Assembly (NCBI GenBank): GCA_002409675.1
Contig: DHOB01000047.1
Location: 1-25,495, forward strand
Origin: Ruminococcaceae bacterium UBA5401
GTDB taxonomy: Bacteria; Bacillota; Clostridia; Oscillospirales; Acutalibacteraceae
Direction of reading: 5' to 3'
DNA: 25,495 bases
Below are positions 6,708-14,765 of this stretch, piece by piece. Both the position numbers and the translations under genes were made by a program. The notes under the pieces are model-generated. The model did not search any database and was not told where the DNA came from. It saw nothing but the letters and a program-made list of their open reading frames with translations. Numbering within the stretch: the first letter of the stretch is position 1; the number at the start of each line of letters is the position of its first letter.

Positions 6708-9041
6708 TCAGGCTTCTTCCCGGCGGGGGGCGAGCATCAGGGCGAGGACGGTGATGTCGTCGTCGTGGCCGTCGCTGCGGCGGGCAATGGCCTGGGAGAC
6801 GAGGGTTTCGGCCAGCTCCTGCGGAATCTTGCCGTCCCACTTCTCAATCTCGCCGCAGACCCATTCGGTGCCGGAGCTGAGCGCCCCGTCCGAGAGCATG
6901 ACCAGCAGGTCGCCCGGCTGCAGCGTGTCGGACGTGCGGGCGAAGCGGGTGTCGTTCAGGATGCCGACCGGCAGGCCGGGCATGTCCACCGGGACGGCGC
7001 GGCCCCCCCGGCGGAGAATGGTGAGGGGGGCGCCCGCCTTCATAAGCTCGACGCCGCCGCTGTAAAGATCGACCGCCGCGATGTCCATGGTGGAAAGCGA
7101 CTCGTCCCCCGATTTGACCATCAGGGCGGAGTTCACGATTTTGAGCGCCGCGTCGAAGCTCACGCCCGCCCGGACGAGCCGCTCCATGATTCCGGAGGCC
7201 ATGGCGCCGTCCACCGCGGCGCGCCCGCCGGTGCCCATGCCGTCGCAGATCATCGCAATCTGGCGGCCGCTCCCGTCCGGGAAGCACTTCCAGCTGTCGC
7301 CGCAGAACCTGCCGTTGCCGCAGACATGCTGCGCGCACCCCGTCTTGGCGCGGTAAAGCGGCAGCTCGTCCATGCGGATGCGGCACTTGCCGCCCGCGGA
7401 GCTGACGCAGGGCAGCTCGAACGCGCGCCCGCAGACGCGGGAGATCTCCTGCGCGAGCTGCGCGCGGTTCAGGCGGACGCAGTCCCCCGGGGCCGCCACA
7501 GCCTCCACCGACATGTGCCCGAAGCGGTCCGTCCGGCAGCTCACGTCGATGGGCTGGACGCCCGCCAGGCGCAGCACCTCCTCTATCTTCTGCGCCGCGG
7601 CGAAGTCGAACTTCTCGCACAGCTCCAGTTCCGCCGCCATATCCTCCAGGATGTCGGCCGTCGTGGCGAACTGGGTCGCCACCGTGCCGCGCACCTGCTG
7701 GGCGCGGCGCTCGGCGGCGTCGCGCACGGAGAACTCGCCGTAGTTGCGGTTCACGGCCTCCACAATCTGGCTCAGCCTGCCGCAGTGCGCCGCGAACTGG
7801 GGGTTGAAATCCCCGCGCCCCACCTTACCGTTCGCGCGCAGCTTCCCGGTCAGGGCGTTAAAGGCGTCCATGCTGTCGTTGAAGCCGCGCTCCCAGCAGT
7901 ACCCCTTCAGGCCGCAGGTGGCGCAGACCTCGTCCGCCGTGCGGTGGTAGACGCCGCTGATGTCCGGCGCGCAGGTCTTGGACAGCTTCTCCGAGACCTC
8001 GCCGACCGCCTCCGAGACGCTGCCGAGGGCCTTCGCCGCGTAGTCCAGCTTCATGATGACCGAGCGGCGCAGACCCTCGGCGCGGTCGGTGTCCTCGCTG
8101 CGGGAAAACAGCCCCATCAGCCGCACGCCCGCCTTCGCCGGAACCACCAGATAGATCACCGTGGCCGCCGCGACCTCGTACAGGCCGGTGACGACCTCCT
8201 GCCGGGCGCCGACCTGCAGCGAGGCCACGCCGTTGGAGATGACGAACGCCGCGGCCGAGGCCAGGCGCCCCAGCGGGGCGAACAGGCCCGCCGTGAGCCC
8301 GCCGAGCGCGTATGCGCCCGAAAGATAGCTCAGGCCCGGCTGCGCCAGGCTGAACGCGAGGCCCGCGGCGACGCCCGCCACGCTGCCGCCGCCCACGCCG
8401 CCGTACCGCGCCGCGAACAGCACGGCCACAATCGCGGCCACCCGGCCGAGCGAGACCCCGCCCACGGTAAGGCCGGCAAGCGAAAGCAGCAGGATGCCCC
8501 CCGAAAACGCCCCGCAGGCGATCTCCTGCGTGCTCCACTCGCCCGGCGTGCGGCCCGACTGCACGGCCGCCGCCGTGCGGCGGAAGAAATAGGCCGCCGC
8601 GCCGGCCAGAAGCGCCTCCGCCAGATACAGGGCGGTCGTCGCGGCGTCCGAGCCGCTGATCAGCACGATGGAGAGCGCCGTCACCAGCATCGGGAAAAAC
8701 GCCGCGCACGGCGCGAACGCCGGGTGCATGCGCAGCCGGGCCAGGTCGTTGAGCGTCCAGCGGATGGCTGCGGCGGCCAGCAGGGCCGCCAGGCAGTGCA
8801 CCGGCACCGAGACCGCCGAAGGCAACAGATACCCCAGCGCCCCGCCGAGCACCGCGCTCCACAGCAGGGGGTACGGCGCCGCCGCCACGGCCGCGACCGC
8901 AAACGGCGCGTAATGCCCGAACACCACCGCCCGCGCGAAAAGCAGCCCGGCGGTGAAGGCGGCCGCCTGCCGCGCAAGCGCCTTCGCAGGCCCGGCCGCC
9001 GCCTGCGAAAAGCGCACCCTCTCCGTTTTTGCCTTGATCAT
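6708..9041 (-). CDS. spoIIE: Stage II sporulation protein E (SpoIIE), PP2C-type phosphatase
   Basis: SpoIIE sits at the polar septum during sporulation and dephosphorylates the anti-anti-sigma factor SpoIIAA, which releases sigma F in the forespore. This 777-residue protein has the family architecture: an N-terminal region of about ten membrane helices (to ~320), a central oligomerisation/regulatory region (~320-560) and a C-terminal PP2C (SpoIIE/PPM) domain. Metal-binding signatures are ICDGMGTGG (Asp600), MLSDG and GHDDDITVL (Asp760-762). The start is ATG 9041, the first possible in frame because an in-frame stop lies three codons upstream; the ribosome site is weak. It is a single-gene unit with its own promoter and terminator. 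Its length is close to that of Bacillus SpoIIE (about 827). This gene is the strongest evidence that the host belongs to a spore-forming lineage. Confidence 0.97.
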   Translation of the reverse strand: MIKAKTERVRFSQAAAGPAKALARQAAAFTAGLLFARAVVFGHYAPFAVAAVAAAPYPLLWSAVLGGALGYLLPSAVSVPVHCLAALLAAAAIRWTLNDLARLRMHPAFAPCAAFFPMLVTALSIVLISGSDAATTALYLAEALLAGAAAYFFRRTAAAVQSGRTPGEWSTQEIACGAFSGGILLLSLAGLTVGGVSLGRVAAIVAVLFAARYGGVGGGSVAGVAAGLAFSLAQPGLSYLSGAYALGGLTAGLFAPLGRLASAAAFVISNGVASLQVGARQEVVTGLYEVAAATVIYLVVPAKAGVRLMGLFSRSEDTDRAEGLRRSVIMKLDYAAKALGSVSEAVGEVSEKLSKTCAPDISGVYHRTADEVCATCGLKGYCWERGFNDSMDAFNALTGKLRANGKVGRGDFNPQFAAHCGRLSQIVEAVNRNYGEFSVRDAAERRAQQVRGTVATQFATTADILEDMAAELELCEKFDFAAAQKIEEVLRLAGVQPIDVSCRTDRFGHMSVEAVAAPGDCVRLNRAQLAQEISRVCGRAFELPCVSSAGGKCRIRMDELPLYRAKTGCAQHVCGNGRFCGDSWKCFPDGSGRQIAMICDGMGTGGRAAVDGAMASGIMERLVRAGVSFDAALKIVNSALMVKSGDESLSTMDIAAVDLYSGGVELMKAGAPLTILRRGGRAVPVDMPGLPVGILNDTRFARTSDTLQPGDLLVMLSDGALSSGTEWVCGEIEKWDGKIPQELAETLVSQAIARRSDGHDDDITVLALMLAPRREEA

Positions 9042-9100
9042 TCCACATCACCGCCATAAGCCATAAAATCGGACAGCATGTCCATATTTTTCCTTTTTCA

Positions 9101-9133
9101 ATTATACTATTCGTATAGAGCGGTTCTTGTCAT
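9101..9133 (-). promoter_or_regulatory. spoIIE promoter with a 21-bp spacer
   Basis: On the minus strand the -10 is a perfect TATAAT (9106-9101) and the best -35 is ATGACA (9133-9128, 5/6), separated by exactly 21 bp. Bacillus spoIIE is known to use a Spo0A-dependent SigA promoter with such an over-long spacer. No perfect 0A box (TGTCGAA) is present; AATCGAA at 9161-9167 matches 5 of 7. The -10 is 60 bp from the start codon. Confidence 0.65.
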
Positions 9134-9198
9134 AACATGGTGTAGTATTCATAATTTTTAAATCGAAATTTGCGGGAAAGCGGCGGAAGGTGTGCGTA

Positions 9199-9227
9199 TG
9201 GATATTGCCGCCGTTTTGTGCTACAAT
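9199..9227 (+). promoter_or_regulatory. Probable promoter of the aminotransferase gene
   Basis: TGGATA (9199-9204, 4/6) and TACAAT (9222-9227, 5/6) are 17 bp apart, 45 bp before the ATG. This places divergent promoters for spoIIE and the aminotransferase within about 130 bp. Confidence 0.5.
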
Positions 9228-9271
9228 GGGGAAAAATTGCAGACTGCCTTGCGAAGGGGAGGCCCGTTTCC

Positions 9272-10465
9272 ATGAAATATCCGTTTTCCGACCGCGTCCT
9301 GTCGCTGAAGCCCTCGGCCATCCGCGAAATCTTCAAATACGCGTCCGACCCGTCGGTGATTTCGCTTTCGGCGGGCAATCCCGCGCCGGAGGCCTTCCCC
9401 GTGCGGGAGATTGCGGAGATCTCCGCGAAAATCCTGGCCGGGCACCCGGTCGAAGCCCTTCAGTACGGCGTGACGGAGGGGTATGCCCCGCTGCGGGAAT
9501 ACATGGCGCAGTATCTGAAAGAGCGGCACGGCATCGGCCGCGGCTTCGACGGAATCCTGATTACGAGCGGCGCGCAGCAGGTGATGGACCTCGCCGCGAA
9601 ATCCCTGCTGAACGAGGGCGACACCGTGCTGTGCGAGGAGCCGAGCTTCATCGGCTCGCTGAACACGTTCCGCTCCTACCGCGCGCACCTGCGCGGCATC
9701 CCGATGGAGCCGGACGGGATGGACATGGACGCCCTCGAGCGTGCGCTGGACGAGGAGCGCGACGTCAAGTTCATCTATACCATCCCGAACTTCCAGAACC
9801 CCACCGGCATCACCATGAGCGCCGAAAAGCGCCGCCGGATGTACGCGCTGGCAAAGCGGCACCGCGTGCTGATTCTGGAGGACAACCCCTACGGCGACCT
9901 GCGCTTCGCCGGCGAGCCGGTGCCGGCGGTCAAATCCCTCGACGAGGACGGCCTTGTGGTCTATGCGGGCACGTTCTCCAAGGTCATCGCGCCCGGCCTG
10001 CGTGTCGGCTACGCCGTGGCGCCCCGGGAGCTGCTGCAGAAAATGGTCGTCTGCAAGCAGGGCGAGGACGTGCACACCAACCTGTGGGCCCAGATGGTCT
10101 GCTACGAGATGATGGCGCACACCGACTTTGACGTGCACCTCGCCCGCCTGCGCGGCGTGTACCGCAAAAAGGCAAAGGTCGCGACGGACGCGCTCGACCG
10201 GTGCCTGCCGCCGGAAGTGACCTACCTGCCCATCCAGGGCGGGCTGTTCTTCTGGTGCACCCTGCCGCAGGGAGCCGATATGCCGGAGTTCTGCCGGCAG
10301 GCCATCCGGGACCGGAAGGTCTGCGTCGTGCCGGGGAATGCGTTCCTGCCGGACGAGGCGGCGCCCTGCCGCTCGTTCCGCATCAACTACACCACGCCTT
10401 CCAACGAAAAGCTGACCCGGGGCATCGAGCTGCTGGGCGGCCTCGCGCGCGACTTTCTCCGCTGA
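9272..10465 (+). CDS. PLP-dependent class I/II aminotransferase (2-aminoadipate/LysN-like)
   Basis: This fold-type I aminotransferase of 397 residues is cytoplasmic and PLP-dependent. The Schiff-base lysine is Lys237 in TFSKVIAPGLRVGY. Other family landmarks are SLSAGNPAPEAFP near the start, GVTEGYAPLREY, the NFQNPTG cofactor-contacting segment, EDNPYGDLRF, and a C-terminal substrate-carboxylate Arg in SFRINYTTPS. The wording is that of the MocR/LysN subgroup (2-aminoadipate, aromatic or branched-chain amino acid transaminases) without the GntR DNA-binding domain. The start is ATG 9272, chosen because AAGGGGAGG (9254-9262) lies 9 nt upstream; an upstream in-frame ATG at 9170 lacks support. 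It is divergent from spoIIE and followed by trpS after 109 bp. The amino-acid substrate cannot be determined from sequence. Confidence 0.9.
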   Translation: MKYPFSDRVLSLKPSAIREIFKYASDPSVISLSAGNPAPEAFPVREIAEISAKILAGHPVEALQYGVTEGYAPLREYMAQYLKERHGIGRGFDGILITSGAQQVMDLAAKSLLNEGDTVLCEEPSFIGSLNTFRSYRAHLRGIPMEPDGMDMDALERALDEERDVKFIYTIPNFQNPTGITMSAEKRRRMYALAKRHRVLILEDNPYGDLRFAGEPVPAVKSLDEDGLVVYAGTFSKVIAPGLRVGYAVAPRELLQKMVVCKQGEDVHTNLWAQMVCYEMMAHTDFDVHLARLRGVYRKKAKVATDALDRCLPPEVTYLPIQGGLFFWCTLPQGADMPEFCRQAIRDRKVCVVPGNAFLPDEAAPCRSFRINYTTPSNEKLTRGIELLGGLARDFLR

Positions 10466-10574
10466 ACCCGCGGCCCCTCATAAGGGTCGGGCATCCGGAA
10501 AGAATTATGAAGAACCGAGCTCAAGAGTTTCAAGAAGATATAAAAGGCAAAATAAGCGGAGGGACGGAACAGAT

Positions 10575-11597
10575 ATGGAACCCGAAAACAAAGCGGAACC
10601 GAAAAAAGTGGTCTTCAGCGCCATCCAGCCGAGCGGCACCATCACGCTGGGCAACTATCTGGGCGCGCTCAAAAACTGGATTGCCCTGCAGGACCGGTAC
10701 GACTGCATCTACGCGCTGGCGGACCTGCACACCATCACGGTGCGGCAGGACCCCGCGGCGTTCCGCCGCAACACGCTGGAAGCCTACGCGCTGCTGCTGG
10801 CCTGCGGCATCGACCCCAGGAAGAGCCTGTTCTTCATCCAGAGCCACGTGCCCACGCACGCGCAGCTCGCCTGGATACTGGACTGCTACACCCAGTTCGG
10901 GGAGCTGCAGCGCATGACGCAGTTCAAGGACAAATCCGCCAAGCACCCGGACAACGTCAACGCCGGCCTGTTCACCTACCCGTCGCTGATGGCGGCGGAC
11001 ATCCTGCTGTACCAGACGGACCTGGTGCCGGTCGGCGTGGACCAGAAGCAGCACCTGGAGCTGACCCGCAACATCGCGGAGCGGTTCAACGGCATCTACG
11101 GACCGGTCTTCAGAATCCCGGACGCCCTGATTCCGGAAAAGGGCGCAAAAATCATGTCCCTGCAGGACCCGGCCAAAAAGATGAGCAAATCCGACAGCAA
11201 CGTGAACGCCTCCGTCGCCGTGCTGGACCGGCCCGACGACATCATGCGCAAATTCCGCCGCGCCGTGACCGACAGCGAAGCCTGCGTCCGCTATGCGCCG
11301 GGCAAGAACGGAATCAACAACCTGATGGGCATCTATTCCTGTGTGACCGGCGAAACGATGGCGCAGATTGAAGCCGACTTCGCCGGAAAAGGGTACGGCG
11401 CGTTCAAGGCCGCCGTGGGCGAAGCCGTCGCGGAGCACCTGCGCCCGATTCAGGAACGGTATGCAGACTATATCAAAAACCGGGATTACCTGGAGCAGTG
11501 CTGGAATGAGAGCGGCCAGAAAGCCTTCTCCATCTCCGTCCGCACCCTGCGGAAGGTCATGAAAAAGGTCGGCTTCCTCCCGCCCAGAAGGCGCTGA
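10575..11597 (+). CDS. trpS: Tryptophanyl-tRNA synthetase
   Basis: This class I synthetase of 340 residues, the normal length for bacterial TrpRS, activates Trp and charges tRNA-Trp in the cytoplasm. The HIGH-equivalent is Thr24-x-Gly26-Asn27 within QPSGTITLGNYLGAL, and the KMSKS loop is intact at 202-206 (KKMSKSDSN). VPVGVDQKQHLELTRNIA is the characteristic TrpRS segment that contacts Trp and ATP. The start ATG follows GGAGGGA (10558-10564) by 10 nt. The 109-bp leader was checked for a T-box (AGGGTGGNACCGCG element) and none was seen, so tryptophan control by that route is unlikely. A strong terminator follows, so the gene ends its transcription unit. Confidence 0.97.
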   Translation: MEPENKAEPKKVVFSAIQPSGTITLGNYLGALKNWIALQDRYDCIYALADLHTITVRQDPAAFRRNTLEAYALLLACGIDPRKSLFFIQSHVPTHAQLAWILDCYTQFGELQRMTQFKDKSAKHPDNVNAGLFTYPSLMAADILLYQTDLVPVGVDQKQHLELTRNIAERFNGIYGPVFRIPDALIPEKGAKIMSLQDPAKKMSKSDSNVNASVAVLDRPDDIMRKFRRAVTDSEACVRYAPGKNGINNLMGIYSCVTGETMAQIEADFAGKGYGAFKAAVGEAVAEHLRPIQERYADYIKNRDYLEQCWNESGQKAFSISVRTLRKVMKKVGFLPPRRR

Positions 11598-11620
11598 AAC
11601 CCCGCTTTTTCTAAAAAATT

Positions 11621-11661
11621 CCCGCGTATCGCTCAAAAAAGCAATACGTGGGGTATTTTTT
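11621..11661 (+). terminator. Intrinsic terminator of trpS
   Basis: CCCGCGTATCGCT (11621-11633) pairs with AGCAATACGTGGG (from 11640) with one mismatch and one G-T pair, around an A-rich loop, followed by TATTTTTTA. The ~115 bp between this and the next promoter shows nothing recognisable. Confidence 0.85.
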
Positions 11662-11778
11662 ATTCAAAATAATACGGATTTTGTCGTGTTTTCGGATTTT
11701 TGGGCGGCCAAGGAAAAGATGCGGAATGCGGGCGGTCCGAAACGGATAAGCCGGAACAAAAAAATTTCTGAAAATCTA

Positions 11779-11806
11779 TTGACCTTTGCGGCGGCCGGAG
11801 TATACT
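11779..11806 (+). promoter_or_regulatory. Promoter of the cadC-type repressor gene
   Basis: TTGACC (11779-11784, 5/6) and TATACT (11801-11806, 5/6) are separated by 16 bp. The operator palindrome at 11817-11832 covers the expected start site. Confidence 0.75.
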
Positions 11807-11816
11807 ATATAGATAG

Positions 11817-11832
11817 TTGAACGGATGTTCAA
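11817..11832. promoter_or_regulatory. ArsR/SmtB-type operator O1
   Basis: TTGAAC (11817-11822) and GTTCAA (11827-11832) are perfect arms around GGAT, giving TGAA-N6-TTCA. This matches the general form known for CzrA/SmtB-type metal repressor sites. A further half, ATTCAA, follows at 11835-11840. The position just after the -10 implies autorepression by the encoded regulator. Confidence 0.7.
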
Positions 11833-11860
11833 TCATTCAAATTGAGGAAGGAGAAACCCT

Positions 11861-12229
11861 ATGAACCCGTGCATCCCGGACATCGACAAATGCGACTGCA
11901 CCGTGATCCACGAAGACGTGGTGCGCCGGGTCCGCGCCCATCTGCCGGACGAGGAAAACCTGCTGGACCTCGCCGACCTGTTCAAGGTCTTCGGCGACTC
12001 CACGCGGGTCAAAATCCTGTGCGCGCTGTTCAAGTCCGAGATGTGCGTGTGCGACATCGCCGCGCTGCTCGGCATGACGAAATCGGCCATCTCGCACCAG
12101 CTTCGCATCCTGAAGCAGGCCAAATTGATTAAAAACCGGCGCGACGGCAAAGTGGTCTATTATTCCCTGGACGACGAGCATGTCAAAAACATCTTCGACC
12201 AGGGTCTTGCGCACGTGTCGGAAGGCTGA
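11861..12229 (+). CDS. ArsR/SmtB-family metal-sensing repressor, CadC-like
   Basis: This winged-helix repressor of 122 residues would release DNA when it binds a soft or transition metal. The helix-turn-helix core is VCDIAALLGMTKSAISHQLRIL. Both metal-site types of the family can be seen. The thiolate (alpha3N) site of CadC is represented by an N-terminal Cys cluster (Cys4, Cys11, Cys13) plus Cys62-Val-Cys64 in the ELCVC-like segment. The alpha5 zinc site of CzrA/SmtB is represented by Asp105, His107, His118 and Glu121 near the C-terminus. Cd, Pb or Zn is therefore the likely signal. The ATG start is supported by AAGGAG about 6-8 nt upstream. It lies directly ahead of the P1B ATPase, and both have a TTGAA/TTCAA palindrome, so it most likely controls itself and the pump. 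The name cadC is by resemblance only. Confidence 0.92.
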   Translation: MNPCIPDIDKCDCTVIHEDVVRRVRAHLPDEENLLDLADLFKVFGDSTRVKILCALFKSEMCVCDIAALLGMTKSAISHQLRILKQAKLIKNRRDGKVVYYSLDDEHVKNIFDQGLAHVSEG

Positions 12230-12282
12230 ACCCTCCGCCCCGAGCGCTTTTTGTTTTGCCATTCAGTTGATTGATTGCTCAA

Positions 12283-12297
12283 TTGAACAATATTCAA
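12283..12297. promoter_or_regulatory. Second ArsR-type operator O2, before the P1B ATPase
   Basis: TTGAA (12283-12287) and TTCAA (12293-12297) flank CAATA, the same half-sites as O1 with a shorter centre. It lies between repressor and pump, 28 bp before the ATPase start. A weak possible promoter (TTGATT 12267-12272, CAATAT 12288-12293) overlaps it. It may allow separate control of the pump or loop with O1. Confidence 0.55.
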
Positions 12298-12324
12298 ACA
12301 TACATAAAGAGAGGAATGAGTGAG

Positions 12325-14451
12325 ATGGCGGCGCTGAAAAAGCAATACCTTCTCGAGGGTCTGTGCTGCGGGAGCTGCGCGGCCGAAATTGAGCGCGAGG
12401 TGGGCGGCCTGGACGGCGTTTCTTCGGCAAGCGTGGATCTCGCCTCGAAGACCCTGTCCCTTAAGCTGAAAGAGAACGCCGAGCCGAAAGCGGTGGCGGA
12501 GCAGGCCGGGCGGATCGCCCGGCGGCACGGCCCCGGGATTGTGCTGCGGGAGCTGGACGCGGGAGCCGCCGCCGGGGAAGGAACCGGCGTTTCCGGCAGG
12601 GCGAAGCTGCGCCGGGCGGCGGTGATTCTGGCGGCCGCGCTGTTCGCGGCCGGCCTGGCGCTTCCGCTGGCGGGCGGGGTGAAAGCCGCGCTGTTCCTCG
12701 CAAGTTCTCTGCTGGCCGGTGGTGAGGTCTTGATTGCGGCGGCGCGCAGCTGCGTGCACGGCCACGTGTTCGACGAGAATTTTCTGATGAGCGTCGCGGT
12801 TCTCGGCGCCTTTGCGGTCGGCGAATACGCCGAGGGCGCGGCGGTTATGATTTTTTACCGGGTCGGGGAATATTTCGAGGACCGGGCCGTGGACCGCTCC
12901 AAAAGATCCATTTCCGCCCTGATGGACATCCGGCCCGATTCTGCCAACCTGAAAGCGGGCGGGGCGGTCCGCCGGGTCCGGCCCGAAGAAGTCGCCGTGG
13001 GCGACTCCATTCTGGTGCGGCCCGGCGAAAAAATCCCGCTGGACGGCCGGGTCACGGAGGGATGCTCTTTGCTGGACACCTCCGCCCTGACGGGGGAATC
13101 CCTCCCACGCAGTGTGGAGCCGGGCAGCGAGGTGCTCTCCGGCTCCGTTAACCTGAACGGCGCCCTCACGGTAGAGGTCACGAAGGAATTCGGCGAATCG
13201 ACCGCCAGCAAAATCCTCGACCTCGTCCGGAACGCGGGCAGCCGCAAGGCGCGCGCCGAGAACTTCATCACAAAATTTGCCCGGTACTACACGCCCGCCG
13301 TGGTCTTTTCGGCCGTGGCGCTGGCATTCCTCCCGCCGCTGCTGGTCCCCGGCGCCGCGCTTTCGGAATGGGTGCACCGCGCGCTGATTTTTCTGGTGGT
13401 CTCGTGCCCCTGCGCGCTGGTGCTTTCCGTCCCGCTCAGCTTTTTCGGCGGAATCGGGGGCGCTTCCCGGCGGGGGATTCTGGTGAAAGGCGGAAATTAT
13501 CTGGAAGCCCTCAGCCGTGTGGACACCGTCGTGTTCGACAAGACCGGCACGCTCACGCGCGGAAGTTTCGAGGTTACGGAGGTCTCCCCGGCGGAAGGCT
13601 GGGACCGGGAAACTCTGCTGGACCTCGCGGCGCACGCCGAGCTGTACTCCTCCCACCCGATCGCCGCCTCCATCCGCGCGGCCTGCGGCAGCAGGCCGGA
13701 CCCCGCGCGGGTCTCGGGCTACGAGGTGATTCCCGGCAAGGGCGTGCGGGCTAGTGTGGACGGCCGGGCCGTGCTCGCGGGGAACGCCGCGCTGACGGGT
13801 ATGGAAAATGCGGCTTCCCCCGCCGCGGGCACCGTGGTCTTCCTGACCGTGGACGGCGCTTACGCGGGGCGCATCGTGATAGCCGATGAAATCAAGCCGG
13901 ACGCCGCCCAGGCCGTGCAGAAGCTCAAAGAGGCCGGGGTCCGGCGCACGGTGATGCTGACCGGAGACTGCCGCGGGGCCGCGGACCGGGTCGCGCGCGA
14001 AACGGGGCTTGACGCCGCGTGTGCGGAGCTGCTCCCCGCGCAGAAGGTCGAAAAGCTGGAGGAACTTTCCCGCGAGGCCCCGGCGGGCGGCAAAATCGTG
14101 TTCGTCGGGGACGGAATCAACGACGCGCCGGTCCTCGCCCGCGCGGACGTCGGCGTCGCCATGGGCGGAATCGGCTCGGACGCGGCGATTGAGGCCGCCG
14201 ACGTCGTGCTGATGACGGACGAACCCTCCAAGCTGGCCGACGCCATCCGCATCGCCCGCCGGACCCATTCCGTCGTGATGCAGAACGTGGTCTTCGCCCT
14301 CGGCGTGAAGTTCGCCGTTCTCGCGCTCGCGGCGTTCGGGGCCGCGACCATGTGGGAAGCGGTGTTCGCCGACGTCGGCGTCGCGCTGATTGCCGTGCTG
14401 AACTCCCTCCGCGCCGGCAAGCCGGCTCCGGCCCGGCGTAACGAGCGGTGA
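12325..14451 (+). CDS. cadA: P1B-type heavy-metal-exporting ATPase (Cd/Zn/Pb, CadA/ZntA-like)
   Basis: This polytopic inner-membrane pump of 708 residues exports Cd, Zn or Pb at the expense of ATP. One N-terminal HMA domain carries Cys15-x-x-Cys18 (GLCCGSC). Then follow membrane helices, the actuator domain with TGES (256-259), the metal-translocating Cys361-Pro-Cys363 motif (SCPCALVLS), the phosphorylated Asp405 in DKTGTLT, the SSHP ATP-binding motif and GDGIND (595-600). The CPC motif together with the CadC-type regulator favours the P1B-2 (Cd/Zn/Pb) class over copper. The start was set at ATG 12325, 10 nt after AGAGAGG; ATG 12316 is too close to that site, and the 12271 frame start lies upstream of the operator. 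Base composition matches its neighbours. Metal preference is inferred, not proven. Confidence 0.94.
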   Translation: MAALKKQYLLEGLCCGSCAAEIEREVGGLDGVSSASVDLASKTLSLKLKENAEPKAVAEQAGRIARRHGPGIVLRELDAGAAAGEGTGVSGRAKLRRAAVILAAALFAAGLALPLAGGVKAALFLASSLLAGGEVLIAAARSCVHGHVFDENFLMSVAVLGAFAVGEYAEGAAVMIFYRVGEYFEDRAVDRSKRSISALMDIRPDSANLKAGGAVRRVRPEEVAVGDSILVRPGEKIPLDGRVTEGCSLLDTSALTGESLPRSVEPGSEVLSGSVNLNGALTVEVTKEFGESTASKILDLVRNAGSRKARAENFITKFARYYTPAVVFSAVALAFLPPLLVPGAALSEWVHRALIFLVVSCPCALVLSVPLSFFGGIGGASRRGILVKGGNYLEALSRVDTVVFDKTGTLTRGSFEVTEVSPAEGWDRETLLDLAAHAELYSSHPIAASIRAACGSRPDPARVSGYEVIPGKGVRASVDGRAVLAGNAALTGMENAASPAAGTVVFLTVDGAYAGRIVIADEIKPDAAQAVQKLKEAGVRRTVMLTGDCRGAADRVARETGLDAACAELLPAQKVEKLEELSREAPAGGKIVFVGDGINDAPVLARADVGVAMGGIGSDAAIEAADVVLMTDEPSKLADAIRIARRTHSVVMQNVVFALGVKFAVLALAAFGAATMWEAVFADVGVALIAVLNSLRAGKPAPARRNER

Positions 14452-14482
14452 AAAGAACAGGCCCGCTTTGCAGGGACAGTTT

Positions 14483-14620
14483 ATGACATCTCCCGCCGGC
14501 AAACTTCAGAAAGCAGTGGCAGAGGACTATAAAATAGCTGAGAAAGCGATTGCAACAATGTCAGAGCGGCGAAGCTATAATCTGGGCTTACCAGTTCGCA
14601 TAAAGGAAACAGTCTTGTGA
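14483..14620 (+). CDS. Hypothetical 45-residue protein (uncertain)
   Basis: This short ORF starts at ATG with AGGGA 6 nt upstream. It codes for a mildly basic, helical-looking peptide with an Ala/Lys/Glu-rich middle (AVAEDYKIAEKAIATMSERR) and no membrane segment, Cys pair or known motif. It lies in an AT-richer stretch right after the P1B ATPase and could be the remnant of a longer gene. An overlapping minus-strand ORF of 70 codons (14481-14693) is about equally unsupported. I do not recognise the product. Confidence 0.25.
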   Translation: MTSPAGKLQKAVAEDYKIAEKAIATMSERRSYNLGLPVRIKETVL

Positions 14621-14673
14621 ATTTCCATTTTCCACCTATTGACAAATCCGGATACTGCGCATAAATAAAAGTA

Positions 14674-14765
14674 GAATATAAAGCAAAGGGCATCCTGCTG
14701 TTACAGGAAGTCCAATGTAGTGCGATAGCCGCTTACCTTTGGACTTGGGGGGCGGTTATTTTTTT
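14674..14765 (+). ncRNA. Candidate antisense (antitoxin-like) RNA
   Basis: A plus-strand transcript of about 90 nt is inferred here. TTGACA lies at 14639-14644 with a weak A/T -10 around 14662-14667, and a strong terminator ends at 14765. It contains a small hairpin (TCCTG/CAGGA, 14693-14708) and a perfect 8-bp inverted repeat (AAGTCCAA 14708-14715, TTGGACTT 14739-14746). It runs opposite to, and overlaps the 3' end of, the 27-residue membrane peptide gene, the usual layout of Firmicute type I toxin-antitoxin pairs. The start site is approximate and the promoter -10 is poor. Confidence 0.5.
14725..14765 (+). terminator. Terminator of the antisense RNA, overlapping the toxin-like stop codon
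   Basis: ATAGCCGC (14725-14732) pairs with GCGGTTAT (14752-14759, one G-T pair), followed by seven T residues (14759-14765). The downstream arm includes the complement of the TAA stop of the minus-strand peptide gene, so the two genes are interlocked. Confidence 0.75.

Noticed and set aside
6660..9059. 799-codon plus-strand ORF opposite spoIIE
   Set aside because: Its composition (Ala/Arg/His/Gly-rich, no motifs) is that of an antisense shadow, while the minus strand has a complete SpoIIE.
10466..10574. T-box leader in front of trpS
   Set aside because: The leader is too short, lacks the T-box element and has no terminator before the start codon.
12160..14502. 780-codon minus-strand ORF opposite the metal ATPase
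   Set aside because: No motifs and shadow-like composition; the plus strand has every P-type ATPase signature.
14481..14693. 70-codon minus-strand ORF
   Set aside because: No clear ribosome site, it overlaps the candidate antisense RNA region and the 45-codon ORF, and the product has no recognisable feature.
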